Assembly: GCA_023401495.1 (NCBI GenBank)
Contig: JAEXDU010000217.1
Location: 1-23,067, forward strand
Direction: 5' to 3'
Source: Bacillota bacterium
GTDB lineage: Bacteria > Bacillota > Clostridia > Oscillospirales > Acutalibacteraceae
DNA length: 23,067 nt
Below the pieces are notes generated by a model that saw nothing but the letters and a program-made list of their open reading frames with translations, had not been told where the DNA came from and made no database searches. This document shows, piece by piece, positions 14,167 through 21,682 of this stretch (the stretch's first letter is position 1; every line of letters begins with the position of its first letter). The translations under genes and the position numbers were made by a program.

Positions 14167-14195
14167 ATCATTATGATTCGTTTTTTCGATCATAA
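14167..14195. promoter_or_regulatory. Probable LysR-type operator
   Basis: TTATGAT, 11 bases, ATCATAA (14171-14195) fits the T-N11-A layout of LysR-type sites. A further palindrome ATCAT-T-ATGAT overlaps its left arm (14167-14177). The centre is about 66 bases upstream of the predicted dapL start, the usual place for an activator site of this family. Confidence 0.55.
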
Positions 14196-14333
14196 GAACT
14201 TTATCTCTCTGCCTTGGCAGGGGGGCGGAGGTCAAAGGCCTTTTCCGCTGCCTCGCGTTTCAAGGTTATGGGGCCTCGTTTGAAATCTTTGATTTGGTTA
14301 GCGGGTCAGATTCTTATCACAGGAGGCAAGCTC

Positions 14334-15191
14334 ATGAACACCGATACCCTTCGAACCTTTCTTTTGCTGGCGGAACTGAAAAATTACACTCATACCGCAA
14401 ATCAGCTGTTTGTGGCGCAGTCGACCATAACCAACCGGATTCAGGAGCTTGAGTCAGAATTGGGCAAGCCTCTTTTTGTGCGCAGCAGAAAGCTGCTTCA
14501 GCTGACAGAGCAAGGGGAGCGTTTTCTGGCGTATGCCCGGCGTATTGTGGAGCTGACACAGAGTGCGGCCGAAGAACTGAACAGCATGTCGCATTACCGC
14601 TCCTCTCTGCGGATCGGCTCGACCAACACCATTTACGACTGTCACCTCTCCCGAAAGCTGGTGGATTACTCCCTGAATCACCCGGAAACCAAGCTAAATA
14701 TCGTTATCGGCCATTCCCACGCGCTGATCCAGATGCTTCAGGATCACACGCTGGACATGGCGTTTTCTTATGTTCCCTATGCGAAAAAGAACATTCACTG
14801 TTCCCTGTTTGCCGCAGATGAGCTGCTGCTGGTAACGGCGCCGCAGAATCGGGAATATCAGCAGGGAATCTTACAGCAGGAACTGGCCGGCATCCCCTAT
14901 TTATACTGTGATTTCCCATTTCAGGAGGTCGGCAGCTATATCCGGGATCTGTTCCCGGCAGGGCACGCCTTTCCGCTGGAAATTGACCGCAGCGCAAACC
15001 TTCTGCCGTTCTTATACGGCGGGAAAGGGTATTCCTTTCTGCCTGCCAGCATCGTGCGGGATTCGATTGACCGGGGAGCGCTGCTGGCTGTCCCCCTGCT
15101 CGATTTTTCGATTCCCCGTGTCAACTGCTATCTGCTCACCTGCGGCGCTGCGGACAGTGATTCTTTTCTGGCGGCTCTGCGGGAGGAATAA
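14334..15191 (+). CDS. LysR-family transcriptional regulator
   Basis: This is a 285-residue cytoplasmic LysR-type regulator. The N-terminal winged helix-turn-helix is clear: TLRTFLLLAELKNYTHTANQ (5-24), AQSTITNRIQELESELGKPL (28-47), FVRSRKLLQLTEQGERFL. Residues about 85-285 form the periplasmic-binding-like effector domain, with LRIGSTNTIYDCHL at its start and GGKGYSFLPASIV near 230-242. The ATG is chosen because AGGAGG lies seven bases upstream and the HTH begins immediately; the open frame extends 40 codons upstream without support. It is divergent from dapL, with a T-N11-A palindrome between them, so it probably controls dapL and itself. The effector is unknown. No strong promoter is seen on the plus strand in 14196-14333. 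Confidence 0.9.
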   Translation: MNTDTLRTFLLLAELKNYTHTANQLFVAQSTITNRIQELESELGKPLFVRSRKLLQLTEQGERFLAYARRIVELTQSAAEELNSMSHYRSSLRIGSTNTIYDCHLSRKLVDYSLNHPETKLNIVIGHSHALIQMLQDHTLDMAFSYVPYAKKNIHCSLFAADELLLVTAPQNREYQQGILQQELAGIPYLYCDFPFQEVGSYIRDLFPAGHAFPLEIDRSANLLPFLYGGKGYSFLPASIVRDSIDRGALLAVPLLDFSIPRVNCYLLTCGAADSDSFLAALREE

Positions 15192-15207
15192 AGACTCTCT
15201 TTTTTAC

Positions 15208-15250
15208 AGAAAAAACAAGAACCCCCAAAGCCAATGGCTTTGGGGGTTCT
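15208..15250 (-). terminator. Terminator of rplM-rpsI
   Basis: Perfect 15-bp stem AGAACCCCCAAAGCC/GGCTTTGGGGGTTCT with a 3-base loop, followed on the minus strand by TGTTTTTT. It also lies downstream of lysR on the plus strand, where the T-tract is missing. Confidence 0.88.
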
Positions 15251-15272
15251 GCATATCCCAAGCGGGATAAAA

Positions 15273-15674
15273 TTATCTCTTGGAGAACTGCGGTGCGCGG
15301 CGAGCCGCTTTCAAACCGTACTTCTTGCGTTCCTTCATTCTCGGATCGCGGGTCAGGAAACCTGCCTTCTTCAAAGTGGAGCGCAGGTTCTCGCTGTCGT
15401 ACTGCAGCAGTGCTCTGGCAATACCATGACGGATCGCACCGGCCTGGCCGGTAACGCCGCCGCCGGCAACGCGGCAAACAACGTCGAACTTGTCGGCCAC
15501 ATTGGTCAGCTCCAGAGGCTGACGCACGATCAGCTTCAGGGTCTCGAGGCCGAAATAATCGTCGATATCTCTATCATTGATGGTTACCTTACCGGTTCCC
15601 TGATAGATTCTCACGCGGGCCACAGAGCTTTTTCTTCTTCCAGTTCCGTAAAAATATGGAGCCTTATCGTACAT
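15273..15674 (-). CDS. rpsI: 30S ribosomal protein uS9
   Basis: This small-subunit ribosomal protein reaches the decoding site with its C-terminal tail. The 133-residue product shows the family signature GTGRRKSSVARVRI (10-23), the GGGVTGQAGAIRHGIARAL block (76-94) and the basic tail KKYGLKAARRAPQFSKR with the terminal K-R typical of uS9. It is the second gene of the conserved rplM-rpsI pair, 15 bases after rplM, with GGGAGGGG before the ATG. Confidence 0.98.
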   Translation of the reverse strand: MYDKAPYFYGTGRRKSSVARVRIYQGTGKVTINDRDIDDYFGLETLKLIVRQPLELTNVADKFDVVCRVAGGGVTGQAGAIRHGIARALLQYDSENLRSTLKKAGFLTRDPRMKERKKYGLKAARRAPQFSKR

Positions 15675-15689
15675 ACTTATCCCCCTCCC

Positions 15690-16118
15690 TTAAAGCGCCC
15701 ATTCGGCGGGCATCTGTGCGCTGTGCTTATGCTCTGCACCAGCATACACACGCAGTCTGGTGAGTGCCTCACGGCCGATGGTGGTATCCGGAATCATGCC
15801 TTTTACAGCAAGCTCCATTGCCTTTTCGGGCTTCTCACGCATCAGAGTGTCGTAACGGACCTCTTTCAGGTTACCGATGTAACCTGTGTGGTGGTAATAA
15901 TACTTCTTCTGAAGCTTCGAACCGGTCAGAACAGCCTTTGCAGAGTTGATGATTACAACATGATCGCCGCAATCCACATGGGGGGCGAAGGTGGGCTTGT
16001 GCTTACCGCGCAATAAAACAGCAGCCTGTACCGCAACACGGCCAAGCGGCTTACCGGCAGCATCAATCACATACCACTTGCGGTCAACCTGACCCGCTTT
16101 GGGCATATAAGTAGACAT
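15690..16118 (-). CDS. rplM: 50S ribosomal protein uL13
   Basis: This large-subunit protein is needed early in 50S assembly. From the ATG at 16118 the product has 142 residues, the normal length, starting MSTYMPKAGQVDRKWYVIDA. Family motifs include GKPLGRVAVQAA, KHKPTFAPHVDCGDHVVIIN and YYHHTGYIGNLK. AGGAGG lies nine bases before the ATG; the open frame extends 38 codons further into the leader, which should not be translated. It is the first gene of the rplM-rpsI operon. Confidence 0.98.
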   Translation of the reverse strand: MSTYMPKAGQVDRKWYVIDAAGKPLGRVAVQAAVLLRGKHKPTFAPHVDCGDHVVIINSAKAVLTGSKLQKKYYYHHTGYIGNLKEVRYDTLMREKPEKAMELAVKGMIPDTTIGREALTRLRVYAGAEHKHSAQMPAEWAL

Positions 16119-16216
16119 GAGCGTTTTCCTCCTAAAAAATCTTCGTTTATTCCTCGCAAACCCAACTGGGTTTTTTCCTAAAAGAACAGCTTCTCTGCGG
16201 AAGCGATGGAACTGCA
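16119..16216 (-). promoter_or_regulatory. rplM leader, possible L13 autoregulatory leader
   Basis: The roughly 98-base leader has two hairpins, GCTTC-CGCAGA-GAAGC and AAACCC-AGTT-GGGTTT (with overlap at the loop), upstream of the AGGAGG. Firmicute rplM genes commonly carry a conserved L13 leader; I cannot confirm the consensus by eye. Confidence 0.45.
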
Positions 16217-16222
16217 TTTCTG

Positions 16223-16252
16223 ATACTACCACAACCGGCAGGGGCTTGTCAA
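16223..16252 (-). promoter_or_regulatory. rplM-rpsI promoter
   Basis: TTGACA (16247-16252), 18-base spacer, TAGTAT (16223-16228), minus strand. Confidence 0.75.
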
Positions 16253-16371
16253 GGGTGAAGTTCCGTTTTTTTAATTTATTTTGTATTCCCTCTTATTTTC
16301 GCCCGTTTTTAATGCTTTACTCTCTGTTCCTGCGCCTTCATTTCATATTTTACCATCTATCTGCTGCAAAG

Positions 16372-16395
16372 AAAAAGCCCTCCTTTTCGGGAGGG
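16372..16395 (-). terminator. Terminator of the putative lipoprotein gene
   Basis: CCCTCC-CGAAAA-GGAGGG stem with G/C extension, then CTTTTTCTTT on the minus strand, starting 8 bases after the stop codon. Confidence 0.8.
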
Positions 16396-16402
16396 TTTGC
16401 TT

Positions 16403-17125
16403 TTAATTTCCGTCTTCCTGAATCCGCTGCGGAAAAACGACGCTGTCCAGCCGCCAGTTTTCCCCTTGCTTTTTCAGGCGCAGATTTCTTTTCATGGGTG
16501 CGGAACCCTGAGTCTGCATTGTCAGCTCTACCGTGATCTCATCGACCGTCTGCCGCATAATCACTGAAGTGTCTACCAGATATTCCATCGCGCCGGGAGA
16601 CAGAACCGTCTGATCCTGCGAGAAGTACAGCACCCCGTCAATTTCCTGCAAAATGGGGTCTGTCCCCTCAAACAGCTCGGAGCAGTACTCCTCCGCCGCT
16701 GCAGGCGTGTAAATCGACTGCATGCCTTCCCGTATTTTCTCAGAGGAATCATATTCCCCGCCGGTGATCGGCACAAGCCCTTCCAGCGTGCTTTCCACCG
16801 CGCTTTCAGAACTCTGCGCGGCCTTGTCACCCACAGAATCCTGCGCGCTTTGAATGGAGAAAGCCGCCACGCGCTTCCCGACTGATCCAGACAAATCCTC
16901 TATCATAATCTGCGACTGTACATCCTTCGCCTGATCGAGAAGGCCCCGTACAATCCCTTTCACTTCTTCCGAAGACAGCGGCTGCTTTTGGACAAAGCTT
17001 TGAACCTCAAGCATCTCGGCCTTTGGGGCCAGCGCTACGGAATCTTCCTTTTCCAGCGATTGAGCGCATCCCCACATCAGGAAGAAAGCCGTAAAACAGA
17101 GCGCAATTCCAGATAATCTGTGCAT
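16403..17125 (-). CDS. Putative lipoprotein of unknown function
   Basis: The 240-residue product begins with a signal peptide (MHRLSGIALCFTAFFLMWGC) whose C20 may be lipidated; the lipobox is imperfect, with Met and Trp at -3 and -2 and Gly at -1. Residues about 30-130 are helical and polar. Residues about 130-235 look like an alpha-beta fold of the kind found in NTF2-like or DUF4878-like lipoproteins, ending in QGENWRLDSVVFPQRIQ, a pattern common to such domains (lysine-rich strand, GxxWRLDS). AGGAGAGG precedes the ATG by eight bases. Its promoter lies back to back with that of bioY. I do not recognise the family, and no function is proposed. Confidence 0.75.
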   Translation of the reverse strand: MHRLSGIALCFTAFFLMWGCAQSLEKEDSVALAPKAEMLEVQSFVQKQPLSSEEVKGIVRGLLDQAKDVQSQIMIEDLSGSVGKRVAAFSIQSAQDSVGDKAAQSSESAVESTLEGLVPITGGEYDSSEKIREGMQSIYTPAAAEEYCSELFEGTDPILQEIDGVLYFSQDQTVLSPGAMEYLVDTSVIMRQTVDEITVELTMQTQGSAPMKRNLRLKKQGENWRLDSVVFPQRIQEDGN

Positions 17126-17176
17126 GTGCTCATCCTCTCCTAAAAATCCTAAATGGATATAATTTGCAGTATTAGC

Positions 17177-17205
17177 ATTTTACACTAAAAAATCAAGAAG
17201 TACAA
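17177..17205 (-). promoter_or_regulatory. Promoter of the putative lipoprotein gene
   Basis: TTGTAC (17200-17205), 17-base spacer, TAAAAT (17177-17182), minus strand. Confidence 0.55.
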
Positions 17206-17225
17206 GAAACGTTTTTGTAACCATC

Positions 17226-17260
17226 ATTGTCAACCTTCTAATAATAAATATGTTGACAAT
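17226..17260 (+). promoter_or_regulatory. BirA operator upstream of bioY
   Basis: Perfect 9-base arms ATTGTCAAC and GTTGACAAT separated by 17 bases, matching the layout of BirA sites (TTGTTAACC-N15-GGTTAACAA). The right arm contains the -35 of the bioY promoter, so biotin-loaded BirA would block transcription. Confidence 0.85.
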
Positions 17261-17281
17261 CTAAATCCCTTTCTGTATAAT
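17253..17281 (+). promoter_or_regulatory. bioY promoter
   Basis: TTGACA (17253-17258), 17-base spacer, TATAAT (17276-17281): consensus sigma-A promoter overlapping the BirA operator. Confidence 0.9.
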
Positions 17282-17305
17282 ACAGTTTATGAGGAGGTCG
17301 TAAGA

Positions 17306-17854
17306 ATGAAGACAAAAAATTTAGCGCTGACCGCTATGTTTACAGCGCTTACCATGGTTTTGGGGCCGCTGGTGATCGTACTGCCGTTTACGCCGATCCC
17401 AATATCACTGGCGATGATTCCGATTTATTTATGCGGAGCGCTGCTGCCGAAAAGAAATGCATTCAGCGCACTGGTTGTATATTTGATGCTGGGTGCTGCC
17501 GGCCTGCCGGTTTTCAGTCAGTTCCGCGGCGGGCTGGGTATTCTGGTAGGACCAACCGGCGGATTTTTGCTGGCCTACCCGATCATGGCGTTTGTGATTG
17601 CACTTCTATTGGAAAAGCTGCCGCAGAACCGCTTTTATTCTGTGGTGATTGCCTTTTCGGTTGCTCTTGTGATCTGCTACACAGCCGGGTGCCTGATGTT
17701 TATGGCGGTGGCCCACGCAGATCTGGCAAAGGCACTTTCCCTCACGGTAATTCCGTTTGTTCCGCTGGATCTGGCAAAAATCGCATTTGCCGCCGCGGCA
17801 ACTCTTGCTTTGAAAAAAGCGTTGTATCACGCAAAACTGTTGCCCCTTACTTGA
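17306..17854 (+). CDS. bioY: Biotin transporter BioY
   Basis: BioY is the substrate-binding membrane S component for biotin uptake, working alone or with the EcfA/EcfT energy module. The 182-residue product has the family length and six membrane segments. It carries the N-terminal pattern LALTAMFTALTMVLGP, the loop VLPFTPIPISLAMIPIYLCG, YLMLGAAGLPVFSQFRGG (52-69), the hallmark GPTGGFLLAYPIMAF (76-90) and the C-terminal FVPLDLAKIAFAA. GAGGAGG lies seven bases before the ATG. Regulation by BirA is indicated by the operator overlapping the promoter. No EcfA or EcfT gene is in the window, so the energy module, if used, is shared. Confidence 0.95.
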   Translation: MKTKNLALTAMFTALTMVLGPLVIVLPFTPIPISLAMIPIYLCGALLPKRNAFSALVVYLMLGAAGLPVFSQFRGGLGILVGPTGGFLLAYPIMAFVIALLLEKLPQNRFYSVVIAFSVALVICYTAGCLMFMAVAHADLAKALSLTVIPFVPLDLAKIAFAAAATLALKKALYHAKLLPLT

Positions 17855-17883
17855 TCTAAATCTATCACAACATACACAACATA

Positions 17884-17918
17884 AAAAAATCGCTCCGGTG
17901 TTCCGGAGCGATTTTTTT
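17884..17918 (+). terminator. bioY terminator (bidirectional)
   Basis: ATCGCTCCGG-TGTT-CCGGAGCGAT stem flanked by seven A bases on the left and seven T bases on the right, so it can act on both strands. Confidence 0.92.
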
Positions 17919-17953
17919 ATCCATTCAGATTCTTCTAAAATTGCTCTTTGAAT

Positions 17954-17983
17954 AAAAAAACAACCACCCTATTGGGTGGCTGC
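17954..17983 (-). terminator. 5S rRNA terminator
   Basis: CAGCCACCC-AATA-GGGTGGTTG stem followed by TTTTTTT on the minus strand, 9 bases after the 5S 3' end. Confidence 0.88.
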
Positions 17984-17992
17984 TTTTATGAT

Positions 17993-18108
<116 letters not shown>

Positions 18109-18121
18109 TATTCATTTTTGC

Positions 18122-18136
18122 TGTCGCTCTTGGCGA
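18122..18136 (-). other. Leader hairpin before the 5S gene
   Basis: GTCGC-CAAGA-GCGAC in the 5S precursor, between the predicted transcription start and the mature 5' end. It may be a processing signal. Confidence 0.4.
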
Positions 18137-18143
18137 CTTGATT

Positions 18144-18172
18144 ATAATATCACAGTGCCGGACAAAATGCAA
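18144..18172 (-). promoter_or_regulatory. Promoter of the free-standing 5S gene
   Basis: TTGCAT (18167-18172), 17-base spacer, TATTAT (18144-18149), minus strand; a TATAAT three bases closer to the gene is an alternative -10. Confidence 0.6.
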
Positions 18173-18478
18173 GCATTTTTTTAAACTTTTTTAAAAAAAC
18201 TTTAATACAGTGTTTTTCCTCTCTTTTCTGCGGCAGAAACTGTCGCAGAAAATGCTTTTACACTCAAACACATAATACCAGGACATTTTCCTTTCTGCGC
18301 TTACAACCTAAATCCGCATGTTGTGCGAAACCCTTTTGATCTGCAATGTGTGGTACAGGCTTCCTTTGCTGTCCCCCAGAATAGGCCGAGTTTTTACCCG
18401 AAATAAACACGTTTTCTACAAGAACAGCAAGTTGTTTTTGATTACGAGAATCTTAACGCATGTGTATCAGTTCAGCCT

Positions 18479-18501
18479 TTCTGCTGGCGCAGGCTTGCCC
18501 T
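18479..18501 (+). repeat. Partial copy of the terminator-associated repeat, opposite orientation
   Basis: TTCTGCTGGCGCAGGCTTGCCC resembles the minus-strand sequence at 19038-19065 but lacks the second half of the stem. Confidence 0.5.
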
Positions 18502-18589
18502 GCAAAACGGTAAATTAGAGCTATCATTAGGCATCCCTTCTGCGAGCTGTAGAGAGCGCTCTGAAAGAGACCGCCGCCGAACGATACTG

Positions 18590-18657
18590 GAAAGCTCCTT
18601 TTCCTCACTGGCAAGGCGAGTGGGCCCTTTCATTGGAGCGCCTTGTCAGTAGCTTTC
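18590..18657. ncRNA. Candidate structured RNA element
   Basis: GAAAGCT/AGCTTTC (7 bp) encloses, after a one-sided 10-base bulge, ACTGGCAAGGCG/CGCCTTGTCAGT (12 bp with one G-U pair) and a 20-base loop containing GGGCCC. GCTCC at the bulge could pair with GGAGC at the end of the loop as an alternative or pseudoknot. Strand is undecided and no family is recognised. Confidence 0.4.
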
Positions 18658-18670
18658 GGTGATGTGTTCA

Positions 18671-18809
18671 GGAACCGTTTCCAAAAACGGATTCCAAAAG
18701 CGGAGCCTTGGCGAATCTTTGCTTCCTTTCTTTTCGCAAGAAAGGAAGGGCCCGCCCCGGTCTGAGGGGCAAACTGACGAAAAAGAAAATTTTCTCGCGG
18801 CGAAGCCGC
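18671..18809. repeat. Run of four hairpins
   Basis: Stems at 18671-18695 (GGAACCGTTT/AAACGGATTCC), 18722-18748 (11 bp CTTCCTTTCTT with a TTCGC loop), 18754-18770 (GCCCC/GGGGC) and 18797-18809 (GCGGC-GAA-GCCGC). They follow one another closely, as in composite intergenic repeats. Confidence 0.5.
18749..18775 (+). repeat. Diverged copy of the terminator-associated repeat core
   Basis: GGCCCGCCCCGGTCTGAGGG plus GCAAACT compares with GGCCTGCCCCAGCCTGAGGG plus GCAAGCC at 19024-19050, in the same orientation. Confidence 0.5.
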
Positions 18810-19018
18810 ACCGGAACGCTTCCCTGCTTTTTTGAAAAGAAAGAATACTCCCGGCACAAAGGACTACCCTCGCCAACAGAAGTGCCTACTCAAAAGAAAT
18901 CATGTTTTTAAATTAATATTAAAACGAATTATCCGCTCTGACCCGAGAAAAAAGCCTACATGTACATCGCGAAGAAAATATTTCCACTCTCTCGCGAACG
19001 AAAGACTTCCTCGAATAG

Positions 19019-19050
19019 AAAAAGGCCTGCCCCAGCCTGAGGGGCAAGCC
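19019..19050 (-). terminator. Terminator of the ABC exporter, copy of a dispersed repeat
   Basis: On the minus strand GGCTTGCCCC-TCAGGCT-GGGGCAGGCC (10 bp, one G-T pair) is followed by TTTTTC. The stem, loop size and upstream TTCTGCTGGCGCA flank match the hppA terminator at 6958-7000. It lies about 165 bases after the permease stop. Confidence 0.75.
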
Positions 19051-19214
19051 TTGCGCCAGCAGAATTTCTATGCGAGAAAACTCACTCAAGGCAAAATAAT
19101 AATATCTAGAAGAAATTACCCTTTGTGACGGAAGAAATGACCTTTTCTGGCCCTTGCCCCGCAATTGATCCGCGGTTTCACCGGCCAGACCTAAAGCCAA
19201 AGTCCAGAATACAC

Positions 19215-20816
19215 TCACCGCATTTCCGGCGCTTCTAAAATATTGTGGCAGGCGGCGTAAATCCCCAGTGTGACAAGAATGCATCCGGCGGAGAACGCGA
19301 TTCCCGCCAAATACCAGGGCAGCTGCAGAGCCACAATGGCAATCAGCGCAAGAACTCCGCCCGGAATCGCTAAAACAAGCAGAATAAGCAGCTGCAGGAA
19401 CGCCAGCAGCCCTTTCGGCGCCGGCTGACCGAACAGACGGAAGAACAGAATACTTGTTGAAGTAAACAGGCATCCGAAGCTCGCGTACATCAGTATCGAG
19501 CAGATCCAAATGACCGGGTTGACCCGCAGATACAGCCACAGCACCGTGAACGCCACAGCGCCGTCGACAAGGGGTTTGGCCAAAGTGGTGGCACTGGCCC
19601 AAATCAACCGGGACAGCGAAGAGGACGGCACCAGATAAATATACGGCTTCTTCAGCTCCGCCACCCAATCTGCGGCGGCCTGAAAGAAGAACAGCAAATA
19701 AATTTCTGTAGACAATATGGAAGCGTACATTGCCTCCGGATCCATTGGGTCGCTGTCGCCGCGCGAGACGCGTTCCAGAAAGACTGCCATTCCAACTGCG
19801 ATCAGCACAATCAGGATTGTCGAGGTCGTCAGGAATCCAAAGCGATTTTTGCGGCGCATTTCGCACAGCTGCTTATAAAAGAACGTATTTGCTCCCCATC
19901 CGCCGTGAAAGCCGCCTTTTTTTACGGCATGGCGGTTGCGGAATCGCGCCAGGCCCGCGCCGTTTTCATTCGCCTTCTTCTCCTGCATCGCCTCATAGGT
20001 GACCTCTGTGCTTTGCAGAACATCCTCGTAATAATCAGGATTCCCCTTCACAAGCAGAACCACGCTGGCGACGGTCAGAACAAGAATCAGTACGGTATAC
20101 AGTGACATCTGGCCGCCATTGCCGGAAACTGCCCCGAAAATCGCACCGCGAATCCAGCCAGCCGCCGGGAAAGCATCGAGCAACGGCGACGATGCTCCCT
20201 GCAGCGCGCCCTGATATACATTTTCGGAACGAAGCGCGCTCGCGGCCACATACAAAACAGGCAAAGCCGCCACACCGTAAATCACAGAGCTGATCGTCCT
20301 GCGCCGTGCAGGGCTGCCATTGCTCAGGTTATACAGCAGCATGGAAAGAATCTGAGCCAGAATCAGCAGGAATGCCAGACCGACCATCATCATAAAAACC
20401 TGACCCGACGTCAGATCAAACATTTGCATCAGCATCGGGGAATACAGCATCAGGAACACAACCACCAGGATCATCGACGTCATCTGCTTCACCAGGCCAT
20501 AGGCCAGAATTAGATTCGGCCGAAGCGGCGAAACAAACAGAAGGTTCACATCCGGCATGCTGAAAAACGTCGAGCCGGATTTGACCCCTGACAGCAGGAT
20601 CATCACCAGCAGTCCCAAAAGCACAAAGAAATAAATTCCCCCGATCAGCCGCGTATCGGGAACACCCGTCACAGCCGTATTGCTCTGCCTTGTCAGCACA
20701 GAGAATACGATCATCGCAATGACAAACAGATAAGCAATCAGCTTACCCGGATGGCGGAGCATCTCCAGCAGGGAGTTCTTCGCCTGGCAATAGGTCAGGT
20801 AGCAAATGGATTTCAT
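19215..20816 (-). CDS. ABC exporter permease (putative ABC exporter family)
   Basis: This 533-residue membrane protein has about twelve hydrophobic segments in two sets, separated by a charged cytoplasmic stretch (about 265-325, NPDYYEDVLQSTEVTYEAMQ and a basic, glycine-rich part). It fits the Firmicute family called putative ABC exporter, which pairs with a single ATPase. Features include the N-terminal YLTYCQAKNSLLEMLRHPGK and the FSMPDVNLLFVSPLRPNLIL block (86-105), typical of this family. Its ATG overlaps the ATPase stop (ATGA), so the two are translationally coupled and form one transporter. Substrate is unknown; self-protection or lipid and peptide export are possibilities only. It ends upstream of the repeat-type terminator at 19019-19050. 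Confidence 0.85.
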   Translation of the reverse strand: MKSICYLTYCQAKNSLLEMLRHPGKLIAYLFVIAMIVFSVLTRQSNTAVTGVPDTRLIGGIYFFVLLGLLVMILLSGVKSGSTFFSMPDVNLLFVSPLRPNLILAYGLVKQMTSMILVVVFLMLYSPMLMQMFDLTSGQVFMMMVGLAFLLILAQILSMLLYNLSNGSPARRRTISSVIYGVAALPVLYVAASALRSENVYQGALQGASSPLLDAFPAAGWIRGAIFGAVSGNGGQMSLYTVLILVLTVASVVLLVKGNPDYYEDVLQSTEVTYEAMQEKKANENGAGLARFRNRHAVKKGGFHGGWGANTFFYKQLCEMRRKNRFGFLTTSTILIVLIAVGMAVFLERVSRGDSDPMDPEAMYASILSTEIYLLFFFQAAADWVAELKKPYIYLVPSSSLSRLIWASATTLAKPLVDGAVAFTVLWLYLRVNPVIWICSILMYASFGCLFTSTSILFFRLFGQPAPKGLLAFLQLLILLVLAIPGGVLALIAIVALQLPWYLAGIAFSAGCILVTLGIYAACHNILEAPEMR

Positions 20817-21529
20817 TCCGTGGTACCTCCATCCCCATTTTCCGTAATGGAGAAGAAGAGCTGTTCCAGATTTTCTCCGCTTTCCTCAATCTCCGCGCGG
20901 GTACGGATCGCCATGATCTTACCGGATTTCATAATCAAAGCCTTGTCCCAGAACTCAGCGACACTGTCGAGCATGTGCGTACTGACCAGCACGGCACAAC
21001 CCTGATCGCGCAGCTCGGTCAGCATCGTTTTCAGCTCTTTGATCGCGTGCGGGTCCAGACCAACCAGTGGCTCATCCAGCATAATCACCTTCGGCTGCGG
21101 CAAAAGCGCACAGCAAAGACTCAGCTTCTGCTGCATTCCCTTCGAAAGCTCCTGGCCCAGCTTTTCCTTTTTATCCATCAGCTCCATTCTATCCAGCAGG
21201 GCCTCGGCACGCTCCCGCCAATCCTGCAGCTGATACGCCCGGGAAATGAATTCAACGTGCTCCCACACGGTCAAAAGCGGGAACAGCGCGGGCAGTTCCG
21301 GCACATATCCAAACACGCGTCGGGCTTCCGCCTTTTTGTTCGGCACTCCACAGACGAGAATCGATCCGTGAAATCGCAGGAGCCCCGCAATACATTTAAT
21401 CGCAGTCGATTTACCAGCACCGTTCGGGCCCATCAGCACGGCAATCTCACCGGGCTGCACTTCAAAGCTCACGTCGTCGTTTGCCACAAGGCTGTCGTAT
21501 CGTTTTGTCAGATTTGAAACTGTCAGCAT
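20813..21529 (-). CDS. ABC transporter ATP-binding protein
   Basis: This 238-residue ATPase powers the adjacent permease. Visible motifs are Walker A GPNGAGKST (near 34-42), Q-loop region GYVPELPALFPLLTV, signature LSKGMQQKLSLCCALL (near 128-143; the family LSGGQ reads LSKGM, common in this exporter class), Walker B KVIMLDEP, D-loop GLDP and the H-loop STHML. The ATG at 21529 is chosen because AAAGGA lies six bases upstream; a GTG five codons earlier has no ribosome site. Its promoter is at 21582-21610, separate from the XRE unit upstream. Target molecule is not evident. Confidence 0.95.
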   Translation of the reverse strand: MLTVSNLTKRYDSLVANDDVSFEVQPGEIAVLMGPNGAGKSTAIKCIAGLLRFHGSILVCGVPNKKAEARRVFGYVPELPALFPLLTVWEHVEFISRAYQLQDWRERAEALLDRMELMDKKEKLGQELSKGMQQKLSLCCALLPQPKVIMLDEPLVGLDPHAIKELKTMLTELRDQGCAVLVSTHMLDSVAEFWDKALIMKSGKIMAIRTRAEIEESGENLEQLFFSITENGDGGTTE

Positions 21530-21581
21530 ATTGTTTCCTTTCACCCTATTTTCAGGTAACTCTCATTTTTCATCCGTTTTA

Positions 21582-21610
21582 AAGATACAGGAAGCACCCC
21601 GGAATGTCAA
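21582..21610 (-). promoter_or_regulatory. Promoter of the ABC exporter operon
   Basis: TTGACA (21605-21610), 17-base spacer, TATCTT (21582-21587), minus strand. Confidence 0.65.
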
Positions 21611-21682
21611 GGAACGGCAATGATTCCCAGGCGAACAAACAACTATTTGTAAACCCTCCTTAGATCATTACAATGAGTAGAA

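Larger units (their letters stand above)
18173..19018. other. Gene-free, repeat- and hairpin-rich intergenic region
   Basis: No convincing coding frame lies between the 5S promoter and the exporter terminator. Short open frames on both strands run through hairpins and show no motifs. The region carries a branched stem at 18590-18657, four successive hairpins at 18671-18809 and partial copies of the terminator-associated repeat at 18479-18501 and 18749-18775. It looks like a composite of intergenic repeats, or one or more unrecognised RNAs. Confidence 0.6.

Noticed and set aside
18630..19128. Several overlapping open frames around the repeats
   Set aside because: They read through successive hairpins in multiple frames on both strands and have no family features.
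18919..19866. 315-residue open frame, minus strand
   Set aside because: Out-of-frame shadow of the exporter permease that runs on through the terminator.
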